Below, piece after piece: positions 17,361 through 26,924 of a stretch of 37,272 nt of DNA. The translations under genes and the position numbers were made by a program. The DNA lies in contig CANQZD010000002.1 in the NCBI GenBank assembly GCA_947628275.1, positions 1-37,272 of the forward strand. Direction: 5' to 3'. The stretch comes from an uncultured Bacilli bacterium (GTDB lineage Bacteria > Bacillota_I > Bacilli_A > RF39 > UBA660). The notes beneath the pieces were generated by a model, which saw nothing but the letters and a program-made list of their open reading frames with translations, did not search any database and had not been told where the DNA came from. The stretch's first letter is position 1. Each line of letters starts with the position of its first letter.

Positions 17361-18292
17361 TGAATAAAGAAAAAAATTTTATATCTGCAGTTGTATATGT
17401 TCGAAATGATGAAAAAATAATTAAAAAATTTGCGTCAAAGTTAGATCAGATATTAGCTGAAAAGTTCTTAAAATATGAAATTATTTTTGTTAATGATGAA
17501 TCTACAGATAAGTCATTAGAAGAAATTAAATTGTTTGCTGACACAGTTAAAAATGCTACTGTAAGTGTAGTTAATATGAGTTATTATCAAGGTTTAGAAT
17601 TGTCTATGAATGCTGGCGTTGATTTAGCAATTGGCGATTTTGTATATGAATTTGACAATGTTTATATGGATTATAATTTAGATTTAATTTTTGAAATTTA
17701 TAAAAAATCATTAGAAGGTTATGATATTGTTAATGCTAGTAGTAAAGCCAAAAGGAAAAAATCTTCATCTTTATTTTATAAATTATTTAATCGCTTTGCT
17801 AATTATCAATATAAAATTGATACTGAAACTTTTCGGATTGTTTCAAGAAGAGCTATCAATCGAATGAATGCAATGAATAAAACAATTCCTTATCGTAAAG
17901 CTATTCAGGCTAATTGTGGTTTAAAAATAACAACAATTTATTATGATATTATAAATAAAATCACTAAAAAAGTTGATAAACAATTAAAAAAAGAGCGTGG
18001 TAAAAATGCTTTTGATGCTTTAATATTATTTACTGATGTAAGTTATAAAGCTACAATTATTTTAACAATGATTATGTTTTTGTTTAGTTTATTTGGTAGT
18101 ATTTACACTCTAGTTGTTTTCTTTACTAAACAAACAGTTGAGGGCTGGGCTTCAACGATGTTATTCATGTCTTTTGGTTTTACTGGGGTATTTCTAATTT
18201 ATGCAATTATAATTAAATATTTATCAATAATTTTAAATTTAATATTTAAAAAAGCTAATTATTTAATTGAATCTATTGATAAATTAAATTAA
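17360..18292 (+). CDS. Glycosyltransferase family 2, GtrB/DPM1-like, with C-terminal TM segments
   Basis: ISAVVYVRNDEKII, EIIFVNDESTDKSLEEI, DFVYEFDNVYMD; two C-terminal TM helices. Confidence 0.88.
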   Translation: MNKEKNFISAVVYVRNDEKIIKKFASKLDQILAEKFLKYEIIFVNDESTDKSLEEIKLFADTVKNATVSVVNMSYYQGLELSMNAGVDLAIGDFVYEFDNVYMDYNLDLIFEIYKKSLEGYDIVNASSKAKRKKSSSLFYKLFNRFANYQYKIDTETFRIVSRRAINRMNAMNKTIPYRKAIQANCGLKITTIYYDIINKITKKVDKQLKKERGKNAFDALILFTDVSYKATIILTMIMFLFSLFGSIYTLVVFFTKQTVEGWASTMLFMSFGFTGVFLIYAIIIKYLSIILNLIFKKANYLIESIDKLN

Positions 18293-18307
18293 GAAAGAGT
18301 GATATAA

Positions 18308-18649
18308 TTGATTAATTCATTAAAAAAAAATAAAAAAGGAATAATAATTATGTTATTATCTTCTTTTTGTGTATGCGTAGGACAATTATTTTGGAAATTA
18401 TCTGTTGATAATAATCTTTTATACTTGTTAGTTGGCTTTGGACTATATGGTTTAGGAGCTTTGCTTATGCTTTATGCATATAAATTTGGGAGCCTATCAG
18501 TTTTACAACCAATGTTAAGTGCTAATTATATTTTTACCATTATTTTAGCTTCGATAGTTTTAAAAGAACAAATATTTTGGTATGATTTCTTAGGTATTAT
18601 AATTATTATAATTGGTGTCGTTTTAATCGGAGGTGGCGATAATGATTAA
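18308..18649 (+). CDS. EamA/SMR-like small membrane transporter (subunit 1)
   Basis: Four TM segments; LQPMLSANYIFTIILASIVLKEQIFWYDFLGIIIIIIGVVLIG is the EamA/SMR C-terminal pattern. Confidence 0.8.
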   Translation: MINSLKKNKKGIIIMLLSSFCVCVGQLFWKLSVDNNLLYLLVGFGLYGLGALLMLYAYKFGSLSVLQPMLSANYIFTIILASIVLKEQIFWYDFLGIIIIIIGVVLIGGGDND

Positions 18650-18971
18650 ATATTATTTATTGCTAGTTTTAATGACTTTAATTGGTGCAGTAGCCTCATT
18701 TTTCTTAAAAAAAGCTTCAAAAAGTCAAACCATCTTAAAACTTATCAAAAATTATAATCTTTATTTAGGGGGTTTTTTATATTTATTATCAGCAGTATTA
18801 AATATTTACTTATTAAAGTATTTAGATTATTCACTTGTCTTACCAATGACATCAATAACTTATATTTGGACTTTAATTATTTCATATCAATTTTTAAAAG
18901 AAAAAATAAGTTTAAAGAAAATTATAGGGGTTTTTATTATTATCACTGGTGTAATCATATTAGCAATATAG
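18642..18971 (+). CDS. EamA/SMR-like small membrane transporter (subunit 2)
   Basis: LVLPMTSITYIWTLIISYQFLKEKISLKKIIGVFIIITGVIIL; overlaps subunit 1 by 8 nt from ATG 18642. Confidence 0.8.
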   Translation: MIKYYLLLVLMTLIGAVASFFLKKASKSQTILKLIKNYNLYLGGFLYLLSAVLNIYLLKYLDYSLVLPMTSITYIWTLIISYQFLKEKISLKKIIGVFIIITGVIILAI

Positions 18972-18980
18972 GAGGAAATT

Positions 18981-20561
18981 ATGAAGTATATAAAAAAATA
19001 TTATATTTATGCAATTGTATTTTTACTGATAGGTTTAAGTATTTTTTTTAGATTACCTAAAGAAAATAAAACTTATAAAAATGGCGATGCAACTTATCAT
19101 ACTTTACTAACTATTAAAGCCTATGATGAAAATCCAATTAGTGTTCATAAATTTTTACCTATAGTTTCTTTAGGAAATAAAGAGGATAAAGAAATTATTT
19201 GGGGAGCAACAGTAAAAGATGCTCAAGGAAATTATTACTATACTTCTTTTTCAGCCGCAGGTTTTATTTGCCCATACATATTTATGAAATTATTTTCTCT
19301 ACCAATTAATGAATCTAGTTTATATATTTTTAATAGTATAATTTTAATTATTTCTTTATTTTTAACAATTAAATTAATGCTAAAATTATTTTCTAAATAT
19401 TTATCTAAAAATTTTATAATTATTTTAGCCACTTTAATTTACTTGTTTCAAATTGAAGTAATGCATTCCCAAGGAGTGATTTATTGGGTTCATTCACTTA
19501 TGCAAGTATTGTTATTAGCTCATTTTATAACTTTTTTGAACTATGATAAAAATAAAAAGAATAAAGTTTTATTTTATTTATTATGTTTAATCTTGCCTTA
19601 TGTTGAGTGGACTGGTTTTGTTAGTAATGCCGCAATGATGTTATTACTATTTATTAAAAATTATCAAAAAGCGAAAAAAGTAAATTTAAAAACATTTAAA
19701 GAACCATTTATTGTTGGTATCATAACAGTTATATCATTATTATTGTTTGTGGGCCATTATTTATTAAATATTGAATTTTCTGTTGTTATTGAAGCAATGT
19801 ATCATCGTTTTTTTGCTAGAAATGCAATTTCTAAGATTGCAAGTATTAAAGGTTTAATAAAAGGATATATTTCTTCATATAAGTATTTAATAGCTTTAAT
19901 AAGTATTTTATTATTTTCGATATGCTTATTAAAAAAATATCGTCAAAGTTTTTTTAAATTATTAAAAGAATATGCATATCCACTTATCTTTTTTACCATT
20001 ATTATTTTAGAAAATCTTTTATTGATGCAACATGCTACTGAATATAGTTTTGATCGTTTAAAAATTATTTTCCTTTTAATTATTTTGGTATTCATTATTA
20101 TAATTACTGTTAATAATCAAAATAAAGATGATAAGTTTTTTGCAACATACATTTTGGTATTTATTACTTGTATAGCTGCTTTAAATAGTTATAATTATCT
20201 TCATAAAAATGAATATATTTCTAATTTTAAATATACTGCTAAAAATAATTTAATAGCTGATTATATTAAAGCAAATTATAATTATGAAAATAGTATTTTA
20301 ACTAGTCCATATTTTGTTAGGGGCTATCTAAATCTACTATTTGATCGGGGAATATATGAACTAGTTCAATATAATAGTGCTGATTATAATGAATTAAAAG
20401 AGCTAGCAATTGCCAAAAATAAACAATATCTTCTTAGTATAGATTGTATTAGTACAGAAAAAAGCCAAATAACTAATGTTTATGTTAGTGATTTAAAAAA
20501 TAAAAAAGAATACAAATTAAATACTAATAAATCAGATATTACACTTGAGGAAATAAAATAA
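18981..20561 (+). CDS. Polytopic membrane protein, probable GT-C-fold glycosyltransferase
   Basis: 526 aa, many TM segments, early KNGDATYHTLLTIKAYDENPISVHKFLPIV loop after TM1 resembling GT-C proteins; directly follows the GT2/SMR genes. Confidence 0.6.
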   Translation: MKYIKKYYIYAIVFLLIGLSIFFRLPKENKTYKNGDATYHTLLTIKAYDENPISVHKFLPIVSLGNKEDKEIIWGATVKDAQGNYYYTSFSAAGFICPYIFMKLFSLPINESSLYIFNSIILIISLFLTIKLMLKLFSKYLSKNFIIILATLIYLFQIEVMHSQGVIYWVHSLMQVLLLAHFITFLNYDKNKKNKVLFYLLCLILPYVEWTGFVSNAAMMLLLFIKNYQKAKKVNLKTFKEPFIVGIITVISLLLFVGHYLLNIEFSVVIEAMYHRFFARNAISKIASIKGLIKGYISSYKYLIALISILLFSICLLKKYRQSFFKLLKEYAYPLIFFTIIILENLLLMQHATEYSFDRLKIIFLLIILVFIIIITVNNQNKDDKFFATYILVFITCIAALNSYNYLHKNEYISNFKYTAKNNLIADYIKANYNYENSILTSPYFVRGYLNLLFDRGIYELVQYNSADYNELKELAIAKNKQYLLSIDCISTEKSQITNVYVSDLKNKKEYKLNTNKSDITLEEIK

Positions 20562-20598
20562 GATAAATGAGGGGTCAAATAAAAGGGAGTATGATAGA

Positions 20599-22896
20599 AT
20601 GAAGCATATCAAAAATAGCTTAAAAAATTTAAAAAAAGATAAGCGGAAAATTTCAACTATTGTTATGATTAGTCTCTTAATAATCTTAGCATTTATTGTT
20701 GGAATTAAAAGAATTCAATTTTCTGATTTTAATCCAATTAATGGTGATTTTCAAAATTATAATCCGGTAAGAAGATTTTTAACAGGTCAAATTCCTTTTA
20801 AAGATTTTAGCGTTTATCTAGGAATAGGACATATGTTAACCTTTTCTTTTATGCAATTAATATTGGGAATATTTTTTGGTAATAACTTTACAACTAGTTT
20901 GCTTGTTACCAATATGACAACCTTTATGGCATTTGAATTAACAGTTTTTTTGATTAGTTATTTTATCTTAAAAAATAAAAAGGGAGCTTTTTTAACAACA
21001 TTAATTTTTGCAATGGTAAATATTATTAGACCTCAATTTATTATTAATAATTTAGATGCTTTATTTGTAAGTGCTTTAAATTTTGGCTTAGAACCTGGTT
21101 TATCGGCAAGATTAATAAGAGTTATAATAGCTCCGCTTGCTACTATATTATTATTAGTGATGTTTAAAAAAACTAATAATTTAAAATCACAAAAGATTAA
21201 AAATGTTAATTTATTAAGAAAAGCTTTATTTGCTATAATTGGTGGAGCATGTATTGCTTGGAGTAATGATGGTGGAATTGCCACTTATATAAGTGTTTCT
21301 TTTGTTTTCTTCTTGTTTTTGATTAAAGAACATCAAAAAAATATCAAAGCTATTGTTAAAGATGTTTTAATATATATTGGCATTAGTCTTTTAAGTTTTT
21401 TTGCAGTTTTGTTAATTGTAACTAGAGGACATATTTTATCTTGGTTTAATTTTACTTTTCAAATTAGTTCTTATCAAAAATGGTATTATTATGAAGCTCC
21501 AGATAAGTTAAATATTTCACTTTTAGATATTGATTTAAATATTTATAATGTTTTATTAGGAGTAATTGCAGTTTATTACATTTATAGGTTTTTTAAAACT
21601 AAAGATAAAAAAAGTTATATAAATTATGCTATGCTACTTATTATTATTTTATCATCAATTATAAGTTGTTATTTATATCAATTTTTATCTGGTGGAACAT
21701 CAAAGGATATGATAATGCTTCTTTTAATGATTATTTTCTTTAGTTATGTTGTTAAAATTGTTTATCAAATGCTTGCTAACAATGAAAATAAAACTATTAT
21801 AGTTAAATCTCTTAAAGTTGCAACAATTATATGTGCTGTGGCTGTTATAATTAATAATACTGGAACAATTATTTCTAATATTCGAGAACGTAAAGCTAAA
21901 GTTTGGAATAATAATGCGGTATATATTAAAGAATTAGGTGGTTATTTTTCTGAATATGGTAAAAGTATCCAGAAAGTTATTAAAAATCTTGGTGATAAAA
22001 AATTATTTTCAACGTATGCAACTGCAATTGAAACTGCAACTAATCAATTTCATCCAACCGGTTTTGACTATATAATTCATTGTATGGGCGATAAACAACG
22101 TGAAGAATATCTAAAAGTTTTTAATGAAGGTAATTTTGATTATGTTACAACTGTTGATAAACAAAATGTGCCAGTTAGCAAATGGATATTGAATGCCAAT
22201 TGGTTCTTTTACCGTGAATTATATCAACATTATAAACCAGTATTTAGTACTGATTATAATGTTTTTTGGGAAAAAACTAATGAAGATTTAACAACTCATG
22301 AAAAAGCTAAATTAACTTACGAAAAAGTAAACGACCATACATATAATATTACGGTAACTACTGATGACAAATCATTTTCTGGTTTAGCGGATATTAAACT
22401 TGCTTATAATACAAAATTTAAAAAAAGTTTTTTCAAAAATTTAAACATTAATAAATATGTATATGTAAAAGATATAACCGGTAAAACTATTTTAAATGAT
22501 AAAACTGAAATGATTAATTATAATATTCCTGATTCTAAAGAAGAATATTATATTCCTATTACGATTATTAATGGTGTTGGTAAAATTCAAATTACTAGTT
22601 ATCCGCTTGCTAATTCTAAATTAAATATTGAAAATATTGAACTGCTTAATATTTATAATGGCTTACTTAAATATGGTTTATTAAGTAAAGATAAAAAAAT
22701 AAGCAATAATACTTTGTATGTTGATTATAATGATGAAAATAAAATTCTTTTTGAAAATGTCAAGAAAATTAAAATAAATGATATTGAAGAAGAAGTTTTA
22801 AAATATAAAGTAAATGGTAATTATATTGAACTTCAAGTTGCTAAAAATGCCGATAAATTTGCATATCCTAATTATTTTGAAATTATTAAAAATTAG
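20599..22896 (+). CDS. Polytopic membrane protein, probable GT-C-fold glycosyltransferase with large C-terminal extracytoplasmic domain
   Basis: 765 aa; TM1 then NPINGDFQNYNPVRRFLTGQIPFKDFSVYLGIG loop; C-terminal soluble region with YQHYKPVFSTDYNVFWEK. Confidence 0.6.
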   Translation: MKHIKNSLKNLKKDKRKISTIVMISLLIILAFIVGIKRIQFSDFNPINGDFQNYNPVRRFLTGQIPFKDFSVYLGIGHMLTFSFMQLILGIFFGNNFTTSLLVTNMTTFMAFELTVFLISYFILKNKKGAFLTTLIFAMVNIIRPQFIINNLDALFVSALNFGLEPGLSARLIRVIIAPLATILLLVMFKKTNNLKSQKIKNVNLLRKALFAIIGGACIAWSNDGGIATYISVSFVFFLFLIKEHQKNIKAIVKDVLIYIGISLLSFFAVLLIVTRGHILSWFNFTFQISSYQKWYYYEAPDKLNISLLDIDLNIYNVLLGVIAVYYIYRFFKTKDKKSYINYAMLLIIILSSIISCYLYQFLSGGTSKDMIMLLLMIIFFSYVVKIVYQMLANNENKTIIVKSLKVATIICAVAVIINNTGTIISNIRERKAKVWNNNAVYIKELGGYFSEYGKSIQKVIKNLGDKKLFSTYATAIETATNQFHPTGFDYIIHCMGDKQREEYLKVFNEGNFDYVTTVDKQNVPVSKWILNANWFFYRELYQHYKPVFSTDYNVFWEKTNEDLTTHEKAKLTYEKVNDHTYNITVTTDDKSFSGLADIKLAYNTKFKKSFFKNLNINKYVYVKDITGKTILNDKTEMINYNIPDSKEEYYIPITIINGVGKIQITSYPLANSKLNIENIELLNIYNGLLKYGLLSKDKKISNNTLYVDYNDENKILFENVKKIKINDIEEEVLKYKVNGNYIELQVAKNADKFAYPNYFEIIKN

Positions 22897-22926
22897 ATGG
22901 TTTTTCTTAAATCATCCTTTTTATTT
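22896..22926 (+). terminator. Rho-independent terminator
   Basis: GATGGTTT-ttctt-AAATCATC hairpin (one G-T pair) followed by CTTTTTATTT. Confidence 0.7.
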
Positions 22927-22960
22927 GTAACTTAAAAAAAATATGTATCTGTAAAATTAC

Positions 22961-22989
22961 TTGAACTAGTTAAATAATGATGTTACAAT
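22961..22989 (+). promoter_or_regulatory. Sigma-A-type promoter for the phosphoglycosyltransferase operon
   Basis: TTGAAC (22961-22966), 17-nt spacer, TACAAT (22984-22989). Confidence 0.55.
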
Positions 22990-23029
22990 TGATATACATA
23001 ACTAATATTCAAATGTTTAGGTGGTTTTA

Positions 23030-23674
23030 ATGAAAGGAAAGAAGCAAGTTAGAGAAAAAATATATTTATTTATTAAAAGAATCTTTGATATAATTTGCAG
23101 TATTGTAGGAATTATCTTTTTGATTCCCCTGACAATAATAGTTAAATTATGTTATATCTTAACTGGTGATTTTTCTAGTATCTTTTATACCCAAAAAAGA
23201 ATAGGCCAACATGGAAAAATATTTAACCTTTATAAATATCGGACGATGGTTTTAAATGCTGATGATATAATTGAAAAATGGTTAGAAGAAAATCCTGATA
23301 TCAGAAAAGAATATTTAAAAAATCGGAAATTAAAAAATGATCCGCGTATTACTAAAATTGGTCGACTTTTAAGAATTGCTTCATTAGATGAATTCCCACA
23401 ATTTGTAAATGTCTTAAAAGGCGAGATGAGTTTAATTGGGAATCGTCCTTACATGTTAAGAGAAAAAAAAGATATGGGTAAATATTATGAAGACATTGTT
23501 AAAACCAAGCCAGGTATAACTGGGTTATGGCAAGTCAGTGGTCGAAATGCTACAACTTTTAAGAAAAGATTGCAATTAGAGCAAAAATATTCGAAAACTT
23601 GTTCAATTAAATTAGATATAAAAATTTTACTTAAAACATTTGTAACAGTATTAAAAAGGGATGGAGCATTGTAA
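23030..23674 (+). CDS. Sugar transferase / polyprenyl-phosphate phosphoglycosyltransferase (initiating enzyme)
   Basis: KRIFDIICSIVGIIFLIPLTIIVKL, FYTQKRIGQHGKIFNLYKYRTMV, DPRITKIGRLLRIASLDEFPQFVNVLKGEMSLIGNRPY, KPGITGLWQVSGRN. Confidence 0.96.
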   Translation: MKGKKQVREKIYLFIKRIFDIICSIVGIIFLIPLTIIVKLCYILTGDFSSIFYTQKRIGQHGKIFNLYKYRTMVLNADDIIEKWLEENPDIRKEYLKNRKLKNDPRITKIGRLLRIASLDEFPQFVNVLKGEMSLIGNRPYMLREKKDMGKYYEDIVKTKPGITGLWQVSGRNATTFKKRLQLEQKYSKTCSIKLDIKILLKTFVTVLKRDGAL

Positions 23675-24675
23675 TGAAAAAAATATTATTAATTTTATTA
23701 TGTTTACTCACTTTTGGATGTGGAAAAAAAGTAGAAGAAACAATCGTCGTGCCTGAACCAGAAGAACAAAATATGAATGTTAAAGAAAAAATTGAAATTG
23801 TTGATGTTAATTCTAATACGAGACCTTTTGCTGTTGTAATCAATAATACTTCTGTTGCCGTTAAAGTTCAACAAGGCCTACAAAAAGCTTACATGATTTA
23901 TGAAGTGCCTGTTGAAGGCAGCCTAACAAGACTATTAGCTTTTTATAAAGATATTGATGATGTAAAAATAGGAACGATAAGAAGCGCTAGGCATAACTTT
24001 TTAGATTTAGCTTTTGAACAAGATGCTATTTTTGTTCATTGGGGCTGGAGTCGCTTTGCTAGAGATCAAATTAGTAGTTTAAATGTTAATAATTTAAATG
24101 GTTTATCTGACTCTTCATTTTGGCGGGAGAATCCTGAAGGCTTATCTTCAGAACATACTGGTTATACTAGCATTGCTAAATCAAGAGAACTTGCTAAATC
24201 AAAAGGTTATTCTCTAACTACTGATAAAGGATTAGTTTTTAACTATTCTTTAGAAGAAGTTAATTTAAGTGAAAAAGAAAATAGTCTAATAGCTAATAAC
24301 ATCATTATTCCTTCTAGCAATGAATTAAATACTAGCTATGTATACGATGAAGCTAATATGGTATATAAAAGAAGTGTTAATGGTAATCCACATCTTGACC
24401 ATGAAACCAAAGAACAATATACTGCTAAAAATATTATTATTCAAAAAATAGCTACTAGTTCTATCAAAAATAGTAAATATTGGGAACTTGGTTTAGTCGG
24501 TAGTGGTGATGGCATGTTTATTACTAATGGTTATGCCATTCCTATTAAATGGAGTAAAGCTGACCGTTATGCCAAAACTAAATATACTTACTTAGATGGT
24601 AGTGAAGTACTGTTAAATGATGGTAATCTTTATGTTCAACTAGAATCAACTAATCAAAATTATACTATTAAATAA
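23674..24675 (+). CDS. YerB-like DUF3048 lipoprotein
   Basis: Lipobox LLCLLTFGCGKK; RPFAVVINNTSVAVKVQQGLQKAYMIYEVPVEGSLTRLLAFYKD, KIGTIRSARHNFLDLA, HWGWS. Start overlaps the previous stop by 1 nt (taAtg). Confidence 0.85.
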   Translation: MKKILLILLCLLTFGCGKKVEETIVVPEPEEQNMNVKEKIEIVDVNSNTRPFAVVINNTSVAVKVQQGLQKAYMIYEVPVEGSLTRLLAFYKDIDDVKIGTIRSARHNFLDLAFEQDAIFVHWGWSRFARDQISSLNVNNLNGLSDSSFWRENPEGLSSEHTGYTSIAKSRELAKSKGYSLTTDKGLVFNYSLEEVNLSEKENSLIANNIIIPSSNELNTSYVYDEANMVYKRSVNGNPHLDHETKEQYTAKNIIIQKIATSSIKNSKYWELGLVGSGDGMFITNGYAIPIKWSKADRYAKTKYTYLDGSEVLLNDGNLYVQLESTNQNYTIK

Positions 24676-24686
24676 TAAATTATCAG

Positions 24687-24718
24687 GTAATAGCCTAAAA
24701 AACTATTACTTTTATTTT
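24687..24718 (+). terminator. Rho-independent terminator
   Basis: GTAATAG-cctaaaaaa-CTATTAC followed by TTTTATTTT. Confidence 0.75.
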
Positions 24719-24809
24719 GCCTTTGTTAATGTCTAATAGTCAAATAGGTATGTAAAAAAACAAATATTATGTTATACTTATATAAGAAATAAAAGAAAGG
24801 AGAATTATA

Positions 24810-25667
24810 ATGGTCAAAAAAACGGGTTTTAAAATTGCTATAATTGTACCATTATATAATGCTGAAAAGTATATTGAAAATTTACATCAATCTTTCTTAA
24901 ATCAAAAAAATGTAAAATTAAGTTCTATTAATTATATCTTAACAGAAAGTACTGATAAAACCGAAGAAATTTTAAAGAAAAATAAATATAAATATCAAAA
25001 AATTACTAAGGAAGAATTTTCTCATAGTACGGTAAGAGAAAATGCTGCTTTTAAAAGCCAAGCTGACATCGTCGTTTTTGTAACTCAAGATGTTCAAATT
25101 GAAGATGACAAATGGTTATATAACTTAACTAAAGATATCAATAATGAAATAATTTGTACTTATTCAAGGCAAATAACCAAATATAATAATATTGAAAAAT
25201 ATATTCGTCAAAAAAATTATCCAGAAAAATCTTATGTTGTCTCGCAAAAAGACTTGAATAAATTGGGACTCAAAACTTTTTTTTGCTCTGATGCCTCATG
25301 TGCTGTAAATCGTCAGATGTTCGTTCAATTAAATGGCTATGATCAAAAAAGACTTCCAATTAGTGAAGATATGTACTATGCTTACAAAGTTATAATGAAT
25401 GGTTACAAAATTAAATACTGTGCTAATTCAGTTGTTTATCATTCCCATAAGTTTACTCTTAAACAATTATATAATCGTTATAAATTAACCGGAAAATTTT
25501 TTAAAGAAAATAATTATTTAGATAAATATGGAACAAATCAAACTGGTGGTTCTTTAGCAAAATATGTCTTAATAAATGCTTTAAAAGATTTTAACATTAA
25601 AGTTTTAATTAGGTATCCTTTTGATATGACTGCCCGATTTATTGGGATGAAAGTAGGAAAAAGATGA
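24810..25667 (+). CDS. Glycosyltransferase family 2 (rhamnosyltransferase-like)
   Basis: IAIIVPLYNAEKYIENLHQSFLNQ, VVFVTQDVQIED, DASCAVNRQMFVQLNGYDQKRLPISEDMYYAYKVIMNGYKI, VVYHSH. Confidence 0.92.
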   Translation: MVKKTGFKIAIIVPLYNAEKYIENLHQSFLNQKNVKLSSINYILTESTDKTEEILKKNKYKYQKITKEEFSHSTVRENAAFKSQADIVVFVTQDVQIEDDKWLYNLTKDINNEIICTYSRQITKYNNIEKYIRQKNYPEKSYVVSQKDLNKLGLKTFFCSDASCAVNRQMFVQLNGYDQKRLPISEDMYYAYKVIMNGYKIKYCANSVVYHSHKFTLKQLYNRYKLTGKFFKENNYLDKYGTNQTGGSLAKYVLINALKDFNIKVLIRYPFDMTARFIGMKVGKR

Positions 25668-26509
25668 TGAAGAAAAATAATAGTTTAAGAGATTTGCAAT
25701 TATGTGAATTAGAAGTTTTAAAAGAAGTAGTAAAGTTTTGTGAAAAAAATCACTTAACTTATTATATAAGTGGCGGGACCTATTTAGGTGCTGTTCGCCA
25801 TCATGGTTTTATTCCATGGGATGATGATGTCGATATAGCCATGCCAAGAAGTGATTATGAACGTTTTTTAAGTCTAAAAGATAAATTTGAAAAACAGTCT
25901 AATTTTAAAATAAACAATTATCAATTTACTGATGACTACATATTTTATCCAACTAGAGTTGTAAATGAAAAAATTAAAGTAAAAAGTACTTCAGCAAAAG
26001 AAGATCAAATTTGGTCCGCTTGGGTTGATGTTTTCCCATTAGATGGACTACCTAAAAATCCTCTTTTAAGATGGTTTCATAAAATGAATTTATTAGAAAA
26101 AAGATTATTATTAAAATATTCCTGTTTTAACGAAGTTGTTAATCTTCACGATAAACATCGGAATATTATTGAACGTTTCTTTATTTTTATTGGTAAACAC
26201 GTTAATTTTGAAAAATATTTAAATACAAAAAAAAGATTAGATAAGTTAGATAAAACTTTAAAGAAATATTCTGATAAAGATTCGTTATTTTATATGAATT
26301 ACATGGGTGCTTATAAATTTAAAAGCATTATGGAAAAATCTTTATTTTATGGTGAAGGTGCCTATTATGATTTTGAAGGTCTAAAATTATTTGGCCCGAA
26401 AAATTATGATTTATATTTAACTAGAATTTATGGCGATTACATGAAAATTCCTAGTAAAGAAGAGCAAAATAAACATAATACGGAGTTGATAGAAGATGAC
26501 AAAATATAA
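25664..26509 (+). CDS. LicD-family phosphotransferase
   Basis: LRDLQLCELEVLKEVVKFCEKNHLTYYISGGTYLGAVRHHGFIPWDDDVDIAMPRSDYERF is a classic LicD signature. Confidence 0.96.
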   Translation: MMKKNNSLRDLQLCELEVLKEVVKFCEKNHLTYYISGGTYLGAVRHHGFIPWDDDVDIAMPRSDYERFLSLKDKFEKQSNFKINNYQFTDDYIFYPTRVVNEKIKVKSTSAKEDQIWSAWVDVFPLDGLPKNPLLRWFHKMNLLEKRLLLKYSCFNEVVNLHDKHRNIIERFFIFIGKHVNFEKYLNTKKRLDKLDKTLKKYSDKDSLFYMNYMGAYKFKSIMEKSLFYGEGAYYDFEGLKLFGPKNYDLYLTRIYGDYMKIPSKEEQNKHNTELIEDDKI

Positions 26510-26924
26510 AGTAGGTTATACGCAAGGAACGTATGATTTATTCCATGTTGGACATTTAAATTTGTTAAAAAATGCCAAAAAAAATTGTGATTATTTAATT
26601 GTTGGTATTAATTCTGATAAATTAGTTCATGAATATAAACATAAAAATCCTATTATTCCTGAACAAGAACGGTTACAAATTATTGAAGCTCTAAAAATAG
26701 TTGATGAAGTATTTATATGTAATACTCTTGATAAATTAACTATTTGGCAAGACCATCACTTTGATGAAATTTTTATTGGTACTGATTGGCAAGGTTCACC
26801 AAGATGGAATGATACCGAAAAACAATTAGCTAAAATAGGTGTTAAAGTAACTTATCTTCCTTATACTAAGCACATATCTAGTTCAATTATTCGCGACAAA
26901 ATAGGAGTAGAAAATGAAAATTAG
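26496..26924 (+). CDS. Cytidylyltransferase-family protein (glycerol-3-phosphate cytidylyltransferase-like)
   Basis: GYTQGTYDLFHVGHLNLLKNAKKNCDYLIVGINSD (HxGH), ISSSIIRDKI; overlaps the LicD gene by 14 nt. Confidence 0.92.
   Translation: MTKYKVGYTQGTYDLFHVGHLNLLKNAKKNCDYLIVGINSDKLVHEYKHKNPIIPEQERLQIIEALKIVDEVFICNTLDKLTIWQDHHFDEIFIGTDWQGSPRWNDTEKQLAKIGVKVTYLPYTKHISSSIIRDKIGVENEN

Noticed and set aside
18866-19051. Plus-strand ORF of 61 aa
   Set aside because: Overlaps the SMR subunit 2 and GT-C genes out of frame; low-complexity aromatic composition.
21033-21284. Minus-strand ORF of 83 aa (also 19238-19432, 23631-23843, 30187-30384, 35314-35529, 36790-37017)
   Set aside because: All antisense to well-supported genes, without RBS or recognisable domains.
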